A stretch of 64,000 nt of DNA from Thiomicrorhabdus marina (lineage in GTDB: Bacteria > Pseudomonadota > Gammaproteobacteria > Thiomicrospirales > Thiomicrospiraceae). Below, piece by piece: positions 46,355 to 56,273 of this stretch (the stretch's first letter is position 1; each line of letters starts with the position of its first letter). Made by a program: the position numbers and the translations under genes. The notes beneath the pieces were generated by a model, which worked only from the letters and a program-made list of their open reading frames with translations, ran no database searches and was not told where the DNA came from. The stretch covers positions 62,001 to 126,000 of the forward strand of contig NZ_JAGETV010000001.1 in the NCBI RefSeq assembly GCF_017571465.1, read 5' to 3'.

Positions 46355-47626
46355 TTACTTATAGACTGGTTTTGCCGCACACAGTGCAGATACTTTTTCA
46401 CGTACTTCAGTGACAACCGCTTCGTCCCAAGATTCAGATTCTTGGTTACAAGCGTCGATTACGTCACACATCCAAGTTGCTAGGTTCGTGCAATCTTCTA
46501 CATCGAAACCACGAGTCGTTGCTGCTGCCGTACCAACACGAATACCGGAAGTCACGAATGGAGACATTGGATCATTTGGAACCGAGTTTTTGTTGATCGT
46601 AATGTGCGCTGCATCCAGAGCGGCATCAACCAGCTTACCAGTCAGCCCTTTCTCGATTAGAGAAACTAGGAACAAGTGGTTTTCAGTGCCGCCTGAAACT
46701 ACGTCACAACCGCGTGCTTTAAATACTTCAGCCATCGCTTGCGCATTTTTAATTACGTTAACGCAGTACTCTTTCCAAGAAGGTTCCAAACACTCTTTGA
46801 ATGCCACTGCTTTCGCCGCCATAACGTGAACCAAAGGCCCGCCTTGACCGCCCGGGAAAATTGCCGAGTTCAATTTCTTCTCGATTTCCGGATTTGATTT
46901 TGCCAGAATCAGACCACCACGTGGACCACGTAGCGTTTTGTGAGTCGTAGTCGTTACTACATCAGCAAATGGCACTGGGTTTGGATATTCACCGCCCGCG
47001 ATTAGGCCCGCAACGTGAGCCATATCGACGAATAGATATGCGCCAACAGAATCCGCGATTTCACGGAATTTAGACCAATCGATAACCTGCGAGTAGGCAG
47101 AGAAACCGGCAATAATCATTTTTGGCTTGTGCTCGTCAGCGAGTTTTTGGACTTCGTCGTAATCGATTTGACCAGAAACCGGATCAATTCCGTACTGAAC
47201 TGCGTTGTAGATTTTACCTGAGAAACTAACGTGAGAACCGTGCGTCAAGTGACCACCGTGTGCAAGGCTCATACCAAGAACCGTATCGCCCGGCTCACAA
47301 AGTGCCATATAAACAGCTGCGTTCGCCTGTGAACCAGAGTGTGGCTGAACGTTTGCGTAGTCTGCACCAAACAATTCTTTCGCACGATCGATAGCCGCTT
47401 GTTCAACAATATCAGCAAACTCACAACCACCGTAGTAACGTTTACCAGGATAACCTTCCGCATATTTATTGGTGAAATAAGAACCTTGCGCTTCCATTAC
47501 ACGCGGGCTGGTGTAGTTTTCAGAAGCGATTAATTCAATATGCGATTCTTGACGGTTTTCTTCGTTTTTAATCGCATCAGCAATTAGATCATCGTATCCA
47601 GCGATAGTCATGGACTTGGTAAACAT
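46355..47626 (-). CDS. glyA: Serine hydroxymethyltransferase
   Basis: Interconverts serine and glycine with tetrahydrofolate. PLP-binding Lys is in [44 protein letters not shown] and [10 protein letters not shown] are family motifs. ATG 47626 is chosen because GGAG lies 9 nt upstream and the longer frame to 47761 is not conserved in type; another in-frame ATG is at 47611. 423 residues. Confidence 0.97.
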   Translation of the reverse strand: MFTKSMTIAGYDDLIADAIKNEENRQESHIELIASENYTSPRVMEAQGSYFTNKYAEGYPGKRYYGGCEFADIVEQAAIDRAKELFGADYANVQPHSGSQANAAVYMALCEPGDTVLGMSLAHGGHLTHGSHVSFSGKIYNAVQYGIDPVSGQIDYDEVQKLADEHKPKMIIAGFSAYSQVIDWSKFREIADSVGAYLFVDMAHVAGLIAGGEYPNPVPFADVVTTTTHKTLRGPRGGLILAKSNPEIEKKLNSAIFPGGQGGPLVHVMAAKAVAFKECLEPSWKEYCVNVIKNAQAMAEVFKARGCDVVSGGTENHLFLVSLIEKGLTGKLVDAALDAAHITINKNSVPNDPMSPFVTSGIRVGTAAATTRGFDVEDCTNLATWMCDVIDACNQESESWDEAVVTEVREKVSALCAAKPVYK

Positions 47627-47914
47627 TCTTCGGCACTCCATACAAACAGTAGACTGGATAAAGTTCGTATACCGCAAATTGATTATTTGACGATTAACGA
47701 GCATTACCCTAAATTTCAAAGCGCAAATTTTACCGCTTTTAGCCTGTTTAACCAAATACAAAAGCGCCCTTTTTCCGTAACGACAGACTTTTTAAAAGAT
47801 TTTTTCTAACAATTTGTTATTCAAAGCTATTCCGAAAGGCTTTATATAGGCAATAAATCTCGGTAAACTTGCGCACAATTACATTTTTGATAAACACATA
47901 TCTCAGGAATTAGC

Positions 47915-49585
47915 ATGGCACAGTTTGTATATACCATGAACCGAGTGGGCAAAGTTGTTCCACCAAATCGCCACATCTTAAAAGACATTTCTTTATCTTT
48001 TTTCCCTGGCGCCAAAATCGGCGTACTCGGTTTAAACGGTTCAGGTAAATCAACACTTCTAAAAATCATGGCCGGACTGGATACCGACATCGTTGGTGAA
48101 GCGCGCCCGCAACCGGGGATTAAAGTCGGTTATTTACCACAAGAACCACAACTGGACGAAAGCCTAGATGTTCGCGGCAATATTGAACTCGCGGTAAGCG
48201 AAGTTAAGAATGCAATGGCGGAGCTGGACGCGGTTTATGCCGCTTATGCTGAACCGGATGCTGACTTTGATGCGCTGGCTAAGAAGCAAGCCGAGATCGA
48301 AGACATCATCCAAGCGATGGACGGTCACAACTTAGACCGCAATTTGGAAATCGCTGCCGATGCATTACGTCTACCGGCATGGGATGCCGATGTGTCTAAA
48401 CTATCTGGTGGTGAAAAGCGTCGTGTCGCGCTTTGCAAACTACTGCTTGAAAAACCGGACATGCTACTTCTTGATGAACCGACTAACCACTTGGATGCGG
48501 AATCTATCGCATGGTTAGAACGTTTCCTACTTGAATTCCCTGGCACCGTTGTCGCCATCACCCACGACCGTTACTTCTTGGATAACGCCGCCGAATGGAT
48601 TCTGGAACTGGACCGTGGTGAAGGAATTCCTTACCAAGGCAACTACTCTTCTTGGCTAGAGCAGAAAGAAAAACGTCTGGAACAAGAAGCGAAGTCTGAA
48701 GCAGCACGCATGAAAACCATTAAGAGCGAGCTAGAATGGGTCCGCCAAGGGGCTAAAGGTCGTCATGCTAAATCGAAAGCGCGTCTATCTCGCTTTGAAG
48801 AACTGAGCTCGTACGAATCGCAAAAACGTAACGAGACCAGCGAAATCTTTATCCCGGTTGCGGAGCGTTTGGGCGAAAAAGTTATCGAAATATCGAATGT
48901 TTCAAAATCCTTCGGTGACCGACTATTAATTGAAGACTTGTCATTCCGTTTACCGCAAGGCGGTATTGTCGGCATTATCGGGGCTAACGGTGCCGGTAAA
49001 TCAACTCTGTTTAAAATGCTGACAGGCCAAGAACCACCAACCGAAGGTTCGATTGAATTTGGTGAAACGGTACAACTTTCTTATGTTGACCAAAGCCGTG
49101 ATGCGCTTGATGACAACAAATCGGTTTGGGAAGAAATTTCTGAAGGCGACGATAACTTCATGGTCGGCAATATTGAAGTCAACTCGCGCGCTTACTGCTC
49201 TCGCTTCAACTTCAAAGGCGGCGATCAACAGAAAAAAATCGGCCAACTGTCCGGTGGTGAACGAAACCGTGTGCACTTAGCGAAAACGCTTCGTTCTGGT
49301 GGTAACGTACTGTTACTCGATGAACCGACCAATGACCTAGATGTGGAAACACTACGAGCTTTGGAAGAAGCCCTGCTGGAATTTGCCGGCTGTGCGGTCG
49401 TAATTTCCCACGACCGCTGGTTCCTAGACCGTATTGCGACGCATATGCTTGCCTTTGAAGGTGACTCTCATGTAGAGTGGTTCGAGGGTAACTTCTCGGA
49501 TTACGAAGAAGACCTGAAACGCCGTAAAGGTGCTGATGCTGCACAGCCGCACAGAATTAAATATAAGCCGATCAGTAAAGATTAA
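47915..49585 (+). CDS. ettA: Energy-dependent translational throttle protein EttA
   Basis: An ABC-F ATPase that binds the ribosomal E site and gates the start of elongation according to ATP/ADP. It begins MAQFVYTMNRVGKVVPP as EttA does. Two ABC domains: Walker A GLNGSGKS (39-46) and GANGAGKS; signatures LSGGEKRRVALC and LSGGERNRVHLA; Walker B LLLDEPTNHLD and LLLDEPTNDLD. The linker (PtIM) lies between. 556 residues. Diverges from glyA. Confidence 0.96.
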   Translation: MAQFVYTMNRVGKVVPPNRHILKDISLSFFPGAKIGVLGLNGSGKSTLLKIMAGLDTDIVGEARPQPGIKVGYLPQEPQLDESLDVRGNIELAVSEVKNAMAELDAVYAAYAEPDADFDALAKKQAEIEDIIQAMDGHNLDRNLEIAADALRLPAWDADVSKLSGGEKRRVALCKLLLEKPDMLLLDEPTNHLDAESIAWLERFLLEFPGTVVAITHDRYFLDNAAEWILELDRGEGIPYQGNYSSWLEQKEKRLEQEAKSEAARMKTIKSELEWVRQGAKGRHAKSKARLSRFEELSSYESQKRNETSEIFIPVAERLGEKVIEISNVSKSFGDRLLIEDLSFRLPQGGIVGIIGANGAGKSTLFKMLTGQEPPTEGSIEFGETVQLSYVDQSRDALDDNKSVWEEISEGDDNFMVGNIEVNSRAYCSRFNFKGGDQQKKIGQLSGGERNRVHLAKTLRSGGNVLLLDEPTNDLDVETLRALEEALLEFAGCAVVISHDRWFLDRIATHMLAFEGDSHVEWFEGNFSDYEEDLKRRKGADAAQPHRIKYKPISKD

Positions 49586-49606
49586 GCCATAGCTGGAGAC
49601 CAACCC

Positions 49607-50521
49607 ATGAGCGATGCTTTAAAACATACCTATTCCCATCTCGAGGCGATTGCCAGTGCTATGCCAGACCCGATATTTATTATGGGTGAGGATGGAACTT
49701 ATCTGGACATCGTCGGTGGTCAGGAGCGTACGCTTTATGCTGACGGCTCAAGCTTAATTGGTAAAAAATACCAAGACGTTCTGCCGGAGAAAATGGCGCA
49801 GCGTTTCTTGAAAGTCGTGCAGAAATCGATTGCCTCCAACACCTTGCAAGAGATTGAATACCAACTGGCAAATGATGAGGTAGATGGCATCTCGGAAGGC
49901 CCTACTGGTGGTCAGTGGTATGAGGCTCGTGTCTATCCGCTAACGGATGGCTCTTATGATCAACCTGCGGCGATTTGGCTAGCGATTAACATTACTTCTC
50001 GTAAGCACATGGAAGAACAGATTGAACACCTGTCTTCAAATGACCCGCTGACGAATTTGTATAACCGCGATTTCTTCTTGGATTTACTGAATGAAGAGAT
50101 GAACCGCGCCAAAATGAATAATCAGCCGCTGTCTTTAATTAAGATTAACCTGGATTGCTTTAAGAACATTACCGATGGCTACGGTCATGAAATGGGCGAT
50201 AAAGCGATTCTGGGGGCAGCACATGCAATCAAATCAGTGATTAAAGACATGGGGCCAATTGGCCGTCTAAGCTGTGATCAGTTTATGGTTGCTCTACCGG
50301 AAGTTAAAGCGGTGGATGCGTACCGTATCGGCAAGCTGATTCAAGAGAAAATCTCCGGTCATAAGTTCAAACTGGATGACGGCACCACCACCTGCTTAAC
50401 TTCTCATGCTGGCGTCACCGAACTGCGTGATCCTGCGGAAGATAGCCAAGTATTATTCAAACGGGTAAATGAAGCCATTGGCGCATTAAAAGGCACACGA
50501 GAAATCATCAAGATTCAGTAA
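49607..50521 (+). CDS. PAS domain protein with a degenerate GGDEF domain
   Basis: 304 residues: an N-terminal PAS sensor (about 10-130: IASAMPDPIFIMGEDGTYLDIVGG) and a GGDEF fold (SSNDPLTNLYNRDFFLDLL onward). The signature GGDEF is replaced by S-C-D-Q-F at residues 222-226, so diguanylate cyclase activity is unlikely; no EAL domain is attached. Such domains often act as GTP or c-di-GMP sensors. 21 nt from the ettA stop, so probably in the same transcript. Confidence 0.88.
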   Translation: MSDALKHTYSHLEAIASAMPDPIFIMGEDGTYLDIVGGQERTLYADGSSLIGKKYQDVLPEKMAQRFLKVVQKSIASNTLQEIEYQLANDEVDGISEGPTGGQWYEARVYPLTDGSYDQPAAIWLAINITSRKHMEEQIEHLSSNDPLTNLYNRDFFLDLLNEEMNRAKMNNQPLSLIKINLDCFKNITDGYGHEMGDKAILGAAHAIKSVIKDMGPIGRLSCDQFMVALPEVKAVDAYRIGKLIQEKISGHKFKLDDGTTTCLTSHAGVTELRDPAEDSQVLFKRVNEAIGALKGTREIIKIQ

Positions 50522-50530
50522 TTTAAAACT

Positions 50531-50562
50531 AAGCGGTTATCTTCGGGTTACCGCTTTTTTTT
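50531..50562 (+). terminator. Terminator of ettA and the PAS gene
   Basis: AAGCGGT (50531-50537) pairs with ACCGCTT (50550-50556), followed by a run of T. Confidence 0.8.
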
Positions 50563-50614
50563 TCGCATTCACAATACATAAAAATAAAACTGTCATCTCT
50601 AGAGGAGACTCGCT

Positions 50615-51109
50615 ATGAAAAATCTATTTAAACCCCTACTTACCGCAATCGCATTCTCTATTGCCTTTTTTGGACTCGTCCATACCGCTCAAGCAGCAGA
50701 TGACGGAGCCAAGGTGGTTTACCATGTCGACTTTAAAGACCCGACTCGTTATTCAGCCACCCTAACCTCTATCAATAACATTATGAACTTCTACGAGAAT
50801 GAATTGATGGAGCCAGAGGTGCATTTAGTGTTTGTTGGGTTTGGGCTGCGCTTCACCACTGATGATGCCTTAAAAGGGACGCCTTATGAACATGATGCGC
50901 CACTACTAGAACGTCGTGATGAATTTAAAGGCCGTCTGGATGCTTTGATGAATGTGCGTGGTGTTAAGGTCCATCTGTGTGATAAAACCCGTGATGAAGT
51001 CGGTCTGCCTCAAGATAAAGTCTATAAAGGCATTGAGTTCGCCAAATCGGGTGTCGCGAAAATTGCCATTCTACAAAGTGAAGGATTTGCGTATTTGAAG
51101 ATACAGTGA
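50615..51109 (+). CDS. Periplasmic DsrE/DsrF-like protein
   Basis: 164 residues with a signal peptide (MKNLFKPLLT to AQAAD near 28) and a DsrE-like domain: KVVYHVDFKDPTRYSATLTSINNIMNFY, VHLVFVGFGLRF, and VKVHLCDKTRDEVGL, with a Cys in the strand-end position used by this family. DsrE relatives carry or bind sulfur intermediates; an exported version in a thiosulfate oxidiser suggests periplasmic sulfur handling (inference). AGAGGAG precedes the ATG. Confidence 0.8.
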   Translation: MKNLFKPLLTAIAFSIAFFGLVHTAQAADDGAKVVYHVDFKDPTRYSATLTSINNIMNFYENELMEPEVHLVFVGFGLRFTTDDALKGTPYEHDAPLLERRDEFKGRLDALMNVRGVKVHLCDKTRDEVGLPQDKVYKGIEFAKSGVAKIAILQSEGFAYLKIQ

Positions 51110-51130
51110 TCGACAAACTGTAGGCAACTG

Positions 51131-51155
51131 AAAAGCCCTTTTTAGGGCTTTTTGC
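51131..51155 (+). terminator. Terminator of the DsrE-like gene
   Basis: AAAAGCCCT/AGGGCTTTTT with a TTTT loop and T-run. Confidence 0.9.
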
Positions 51156-51386
51156 ATTTTTGGCGTGAATAAAACTTATCAAAACTTAAATTCCCTTTCT
51201 TACCATGAAATCAAACCAGCTCAATCAGAATGCAAATATTTTTATTTATAGGTGAAATTTAACTTTTGTTTTGCCGCATTTTGCCTTACATTTTGTTTTG
51301 TTTCAGACCTTAGCAACAGCGCCTTCTGCACTGCCAATAATGTTCCGAAAAACCGTTTGTTTTTAAGCACTTTTTGGAGACCTCTT

Positions 51387-52508
51387 ATGCCAAAGAAAAC
51401 CTCATCATCATTTTTAGTAAACGCCTTTAAAACATCAGCTATGGCTCTATCAATCGGCTTCTCTGCCAATGCTGTGGCACAAGAGAGCGTACATATTTAT
51501 AACTGGTCGGATTATATTACCGATGAAGCAATTGCCGATTTTGAAAAACAATCCGGCATCAAGGTGGTTTACGATGTTTATGATTCAAATGAGGTCTTGG
51601 AAGCTAAATTACTAGCAGGCAAAAGTGGTTATGACTTGGTATTTCCGACTGCGCGCCCTTTTGTTGATCGACACATTCAAGCAGGTATTTACCAAAAACT
51701 CGACAAAACCCAATTACCTAATTACCAACATCTCGATGCTGACATCATGAAATCGCTGGCAGATATTGACTCAGGAAATGCTTACGCTGTTCCGTACATG
51801 TGGGGAACGTCGGGAATAGGCATCAATATCAAAAAGGTCAAAGAAATTTTAGGGGATGAGATGCCACTGGATACATGGGCACTATTATTTGACCCTAAAA
51901 TTACCGCCAAACTAAAACAATGCGGTATCTCTTTAATGGATGATGTCACCGAAGTTTTTGCTGCTGCACACGCTTATAAAGGTCAAGATAGTAACGATTA
52001 CAGCAAAAACGCAATCAATGACGCCAGTGAAACCGTACGAGCAGTTCGCGATAATATCCGTTATTTCCACTCGTCACAATATATCAATGACTTAGCCAAT
52101 GGTGATTTATGCGTTGCGCACGGCTATTCAGGTGATATTTTACAGGCACGAGATCGAGCAGACGAAGCGAAAAACGGCGTTGAAATTGCCTATTTAGCGC
52201 CAAAAGAAGGCGCTGTAGTCTGGACCGATGTCATGGTGATTCCGGCAGACGCACCTAATGCTAAGGCCGCACATACTTTTATCAACTATATCTTAGAACC
52301 AAAAGTCATTGCGCCGATTACAAATTACGTTGCTTACGCTAATGCCAATAAGGATGCTACCGATCTTGTCGATGAGGAAGTCCGCAATGACCAAGGAATC
52401 TATCCTCCGGCAGAAACTCGTGCCAACTTTTTAGTGATCAAAACCCCAACCGACAAACAAGCCCGCAATATGAATCGCGCTTGGACACGTGTTAAAACGG
52501 GGCAATAA
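51387..52508 (+). CDS. potF: Polyamine ABC transporter, periplasmic binding protein
   Basis: Binds putrescine or spermidine in the periplasm. ATG 51387 is chosen: GGAG lies 7 nt upstream and a signal peptide (MPKKTSSSF to NAVAQ) starts there; the frame upstream to 51252 has no such support. Family motifs: VHIYNWSDYITDEAIADFEKQSGIKVVYDVYDSNEVLEAKLLAG, VPYMWGTSGIGIN, GDLCVAHGYSGDILQA. 373 residues. It leads potFGHI-type genes; PotF rather than PotD is suggested by gene order only. Confidence 0.92.
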   Translation: MPKKTSSSFLVNAFKTSAMALSIGFSANAVAQESVHIYNWSDYITDEAIADFEKQSGIKVVYDVYDSNEVLEAKLLAGKSGYDLVFPTARPFVDRHIQAGIYQKLDKTQLPNYQHLDADIMKSLADIDSGNAYAVPYMWGTSGIGINIKKVKEILGDEMPLDTWALLFDPKITAKLKQCGISLMDDVTEVFAAAHAYKGQDSNDYSKNAINDASETVRAVRDNIRYFHSSQYINDLANGDLCVAHGYSGDILQARDRADEAKNGVEIAYLAPKEGAVVWTDVMVIPADAPNAKAAHTFINYILEPKVIAPITNYVAYANANKDATDLVDEEVRNDQGIYPPAETRANFLVIKTPTDKQARNMNRAWTRVKTGQ

Positions 52509-52514
52509 ACCTTC

Positions 52515-53615
52515 ATGTCATTAGAACAACAACCGATTGTTGAGATCCAAAATGTCAGCAAACATTTTGGCTCACTCTATGCCGTTGATGACGTTAGTTT
52601 AAGCATCTACCCTGGCGAGTTTTTCTCTCTTTTGGGGGCTTCTGGCTGTGGTAAAACCACCTTGCTACGAATGCTAGCAGGCTTTGAATCCCCTTCCAGC
52701 GGGCGTATTTTTATCGATGGCGAGGACATCACTGATTTACCTCCATACAAACGTCCAGTAAATATGATGTTTCAATCCTACGCGCTGTTTCCGCATATGA
52801 ATGTCGCCGACAATATCGCTTTTGGACTTAAGCAAGAGCGCATGCCGAAGGCCGAACGCGATGCTCGGGTGCAAGAAATGTTGCATCTGGTACAGATTGA
52901 AAAACTCGCCAAACGAAAGCCGCATCAACTTTCCGGTGGACAGCGACAGCGTGTTGCCTTGGCTCGCGCCTTAGCCAAACACCCAAAAATTCTATTGCTG
53001 GATGAGCCGCTTGGCGCACTGGATAAAAAACTGCGCGAACAGACTCAGTTTGAATTAGTTAACTTACAAGAGCGTCTCGGCATCACTTTTATTGTAGTGA
53101 CTCACGACCAAGAAGAAGCAATGACAATGAGCTCTCGGATTGCGTTACTTCGAGAAGGTCGAGTGCTTCAAGTCGATGCTCCACGACGCCTCTACGAATA
53201 CCCTAACTGCCGCTATTCCGCCGATTTTATCGGGACTATCAACTTGTTAGATGCAGAGGTGATTAAACAAGAGGACGATTTGGTCACGCTCAAAACCGAT
53301 GCGTTTTCACAAAAAATGCAGGTCTATCATGGTCAACCTTTAATTGAGGGCATGGATGTTACCGTTGCCGTTCGGCCGGAAAAAATTCGCGTTGTACCGC
53401 AATGTGAAGCCGGCCGCCCGAATCAAATACAGGGTGTCATCAAAGAGATTGCTTACCTTGGCGATGTGTCGATTTACCATGTCGAATTGGCGAGTGGCAA
53501 ACGTGTGCAATTTACCCAGTCCAACATTCAAGCGTTAGCAGAACAACCGCTCAACTGGGAAGACAAAGTCTGCCTGACGTGGCAAGCAGATGCTTGCAAT
53601 CTATTGCTGGAATAA
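52515..53615 (+). CDS. potG: Polyamine ABC transporter, ATPase subunit
   Basis: Powers import. Walker A GASGCGKTT, signature LSGGQRQRVALARAL, Walker B ILLLDEPLGALD, H-loop VTHDQEEAMTMSSR, and a C-terminal TOBE-type domain (about 280-366: VTVAVRPEKIRV). 366 residues. Starts 6 nt after the binding-protein gene. Confidence 0.95.
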   Translation: MSLEQQPIVEIQNVSKHFGSLYAVDDVSLSIYPGEFFSLLGASGCGKTTLLRMLAGFESPSSGRIFIDGEDITDLPPYKRPVNMMFQSYALFPHMNVADNIAFGLKQERMPKAERDARVQEMLHLVQIEKLAKRKPHQLSGGQRQRVALARALAKHPKILLLDEPLGALDKKLREQTQFELVNLQERLGITFIVVTHDQEEAMTMSSRIALLREGRVLQVDAPRRLYEYPNCRYSADFIGTINLLDAEVIKQEDDLVTLKTDAFSQKMQVYHGQPLIEGMDVTVAVRPEKIRVVPQCEAGRPNQIQGVIKEIAYLGDVSIYHVELASGKRVQFTQSNIQALAEQPLNWEDKVCLTWQADACNLLLE

Positions 53616-53617
53616 CC

Positions 53618-54565
53618 ATGCCGTTAGAGTCAAGTCTTATAGCGTCAAACAAGCCCACCAAGGTAAATTGGCGTGCTAGCCTGAGCAAGAAAACCCTAAT
53701 CGGAATCCCTTATCTGTGGATGGCGATTTTCTTTGTCTTGCCGTTTCTGTTTATTCTGAAAATCAGCCTTTCGGAAGCAGCGCTAATGCAACCGCCGTAT
53801 TTACCGTTTATTCGGGAAATTGAAGATGGCGCAGTGACTTTGGTGATTAATTTCAGCAATTTCATGCTCATTTTTGAAGACGCTCTATACTGGCAAGCAT
53901 TGGTGAATTCAATAGAAATCGCCGCAATCGCTACCTTATTAACGCTTCTGCTTGGCTACCCGATGGCCTATGCAATTGCCAAAGCACCGGCGGCATGGCG
54001 TTTACCACTACTAATGCTAATCATTCTGCCGTTTTGGACCTCTTTTCTTATTCGCGTTTATGCTTGGATAGGAATCTTGAAAAACAACGGCTTATTAAAC
54101 CAAACATTAATGGCAATGGGCGTTATTGACCAGCCTCTTGAGATTCTTTATACCCAAACCGCAGTCTATATCGGACTGGTTTACACCTATTTACCGTTTA
54201 TGATTCTGCCGCTGTATGCAACCTTAATTCGCATGGATGACACCCTGCTTGAAGCCGCCGCCGATTTAGGCTGCCCGCCGTGGAAGCAATTTCTTACCGT
54301 GACATTGCCACTTTCAATGCCCGGCATTATTGCCGGATCAATGTTGGTATTTATTCCAGTGATGGGTGAATTCGTTATTCCCGATTTATTGGGAGGACCA
54401 AACACTCTGATGATTGGTAAACTGATGTGGACCGAGTTCTTTAGCAATAAGGACTGGCCGGTCGCAAGTGCACTTGCGGCAGTGTTGTTATTGGTGTTGA
54501 TTGTGCCGTTCGTACTCTGGCAACATTTTGAACAACGTCAGCAACGGATAGAGGAGCAAAGCTAA
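53618..54565 (+). CDS. potH: Polyamine ABC transporter, permease 1
   Basis: Inner-membrane subunit with six hydrophobic segments and the EAA loop (LLEAAADLGCPPWKQFLTVTLPLSMPGIIAG). ATG 53618, 2 nt after the ATPase stop, is preferred to the longer frame that overlaps it. 315 residues. Confidence 0.93.
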   Translation: MPLESSLIASNKPTKVNWRASLSKKTLIGIPYLWMAIFFVLPFLFILKISLSEAALMQPPYLPFIREIEDGAVTLVINFSNFMLIFEDALYWQALVNSIEIAAIATLLTLLLGYPMAYAIAKAPAAWRLPLLMLIILPFWTSFLIRVYAWIGILKNNGLLNQTLMAMGVIDQPLEILYTQTAVYIGLVYTYLPFMILPLYATLIRMDDTLLEAAADLGCPPWKQFLTVTLPLSMPGIIAGSMLVFIPVMGEFVIPDLLGGPNTLMIGKLMWTEFFSNKDWPVASALAAVLLLVLIVPFVLWQHFEQRQQRIEEQS

Positions 54566-55383
54566 TGGCTCGTAAGCTACCTTTATTGACCATCCTCTTA
54601 TTTGGCTACGCTTTTTTGTATGGTCCGATTCTTAGTCTAATTATCTATTCGTTTAATGAAAGCCGCCTAGTCACCGTCTGGTCAGGCTGGAGTACTAAAT
54701 GGTATGGCGAGCTATTACAAAACCAACAGATTTTAGATGCCGCTTGGCTAAGCGTTAAAATTGCCTTTATCAGCGCCAGTCTTGCCGTGGTTTTGGGTGT
54801 GCTTGCCTCGATGGCATTGATTAAATTCAAGCGTTTTCGCGGCCGCGGCAGCTTACGCCTAATGATGGCCGCCCCATTAGTCATGCCGGAAGTGATTATT
54901 GGCCTATCACTACTGCTGTTATTTGTCAGTATGGAAGAAGTGTTTGGTTGGCCGCAAGGACGAGGACAAACCACGATTATCCTTGCACACATGACCTTTG
55001 CCACAGCTTATGTCACCGTGGTCGTAACATCACGTTTGGCGCACTTTGACTTTAGCTTAGAAGAAGCCGCGATGGACTTGGGAGCCAAACCGATTAAAGT
55101 ATTTTTCACAATTACTCTGCCGCTCATCGCGCCGGCTTTATTAGCTGGATGGCTGCTCGCCTTTACCTTATCCTTAGATGACCTAGTGGTCGCTAGCTTT
55201 GTCTCAGGTCCGGGAGCCACAACGCTACCGATGGTCGTGTACTCTAGCGTACGTCTCGGCGTTAGCCCTGAAATCAATGCTTTAGCTACTATCATTGTTG
55301 CTCTAGTCAGTACGGCAGTACTCATTGCCGGCGTTGTTATGTATCGCCAAGAAAAACACCGGCAAAAAGAAATCAATTCCTAA
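54565..55383 (+). CDS. potI: Polyamine ABC transporter, permease 2
   Basis: Second permease, six hydrophobic segments, EAA loop EEAAMDLGAKPIKVFFTITLPLIAPAL. Its ATG overlaps the previous stop (TAATG), so the two are coupled. 272 residues. Last gene of the transporter operon; a solo end of the MITE-like repeat follows within 10 nt. Confidence 0.94.
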   Translation: MARKLPLLTILLFGYAFLYGPILSLIIYSFNESRLVTVWSGWSTKWYGELLQNQQILDAAWLSVKIAFISASLAVVLGVLASMALIKFKRFRGRGSLRLMMAAPLVMPEVIIGLSLLLLFVSMEEVFGWPQGRGQTTIILAHMTFATAYVTVVVTSRLAHFDFSLEEAAMDLGAKPIKVFFTITLPLIAPALLAGWLLAFTLSLDDLVVASFVSGPGATTLPMVVYSSVRLGVSPEINALATIIVALVSTAVLIAGVVMYRQEKHRQKEINS

Positions 55384-55387
55384 AAAA

Positions 55388-55406
55388 TCTAAGAAACGCA
55401 GAATAA
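55388..55406 (+). repeat. Solo end of the MITE-like element after potI
   Basis: CTAAGAAACGCAGAATAAT resembles the left terminal repeat (CTAAGGAAACRCAGAATAA) with one base missing. It sits 5 nt past the potI stop. Confidence 0.35.
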
Positions 55407-55424
55407 TTCTCTTTGGGGGTAGAA

Positions 55425-56219
55425 ATGCAAAACTCTAACTTTATTTCCATTTACCTACCCCCTGACTATTCTGTGCAAGAGATTTCCGAACAGCTCACTA
55501 TTCCCCTCCGTAAAGGCATTGAAGCGACCCACTATGCTCAACTGACCGATAACCGTTGGCTTTTTTTCTGTCAGTTTGACGTGCTAACGTTTATCAATTG
55601 GAATCGTCTGCAAATTATAGATGCTCTGGAAAAACTCGGCATTGACAGAGCGCACCACTTCACTGAGAATTTGCTGCATCAAGATTATCAAATCACCCAC
55701 GATGCCAAGCTAGAGCGTGCATTTAAAATCGATAATGACATTATCCGGTTACAGGAATTTAATCATTCCTCTCTCATAATTGTGGCTTTGGTGTTAGCAC
55801 AAAGTGTTGGCTTAGAACATTTCGAAATCGAAGTTGAACGCAACTACACCAAAGGCCGAAAGCTTCTAGAAAAAAGCAGCCGTTTTAGCTGGATTCAGCG
55901 TAAACAATTCTCTGACTACGCTAAACAAATTAGTCTATTGCGGCACGATATGGTTCTGGATTTAATGCTATTGGATAAACCCGATGTATTATGGGATAAC
56001 GAAGATTTAGAACGACTATACACGCAACTCTCCGAGAGTTTAGAACTTAAATCGCGCTTTGATATTATCAGCTACAAGCTCGATACGCTAAAAGACGATA
56101 TCGCGATGATAATGGATTTACATCATCATAAACACAGCTCTTTTCTGGAGTGGATTATTATCTTATTAATTCTTTTTGAGGTCATTATGGGCTTAGGCGA
56201 ACACTTTAATTGGTTTTAA
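55425..56219 (+). CDS. RMD1/DUF155 (YagE) family protein
   Basis: 264 residues from ATG 55425, which follows GGGGG; a TTG at 55413 is less likely. A soluble N-terminal domain, a helical middle, and a C-terminal membrane segment (FLEWIIILLILFEVIMGL) form the layout of the RMD1/RMND1 family, with LLEKSSRFSWIQRKQ and LDTLKDDIAMIMDLHHHKHSSFLEW as conserved parts. Eukaryotic relatives act in mitochondrial translation; the bacterial role is unknown. The MITE-like element follows 54 nt later. Confidence 0.8.
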   Translation: MQNSNFISIYLPPDYSVQEISEQLTIPLRKGIEATHYAQLTDNRWLFFCQFDVLTFINWNRLQIIDALEKLGIDRAHHFTENLLHQDYQITHDAKLERAFKIDNDIIRLQEFNHSSLIIVALVLAQSVGLEHFEIEVERNYTKGRKLLEKSSRFSWIQRKQFSDYAKQISLLRHDMVLDLMLLDKPDVLWDNEDLERLYTQLSESLELKSRFDIISYKLDTLKDDIAMIMDLHHHKHSSFLEWIIILLILFEVIMGLGEHFNWF

Positions 56220-56273
56220 AGTCGTTTAAAAACAAAAGTCGGATTCTGTTTTAATACTTCTAGCGGTTTCTAA

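Noticed and set aside
42561-47914. FMN, TPP or glycine riboswitch upstream of the rib genes, thiL or glyA
   Set aside because: The spaces between these genes are too short or lack the conserved elements of those riboswitches.
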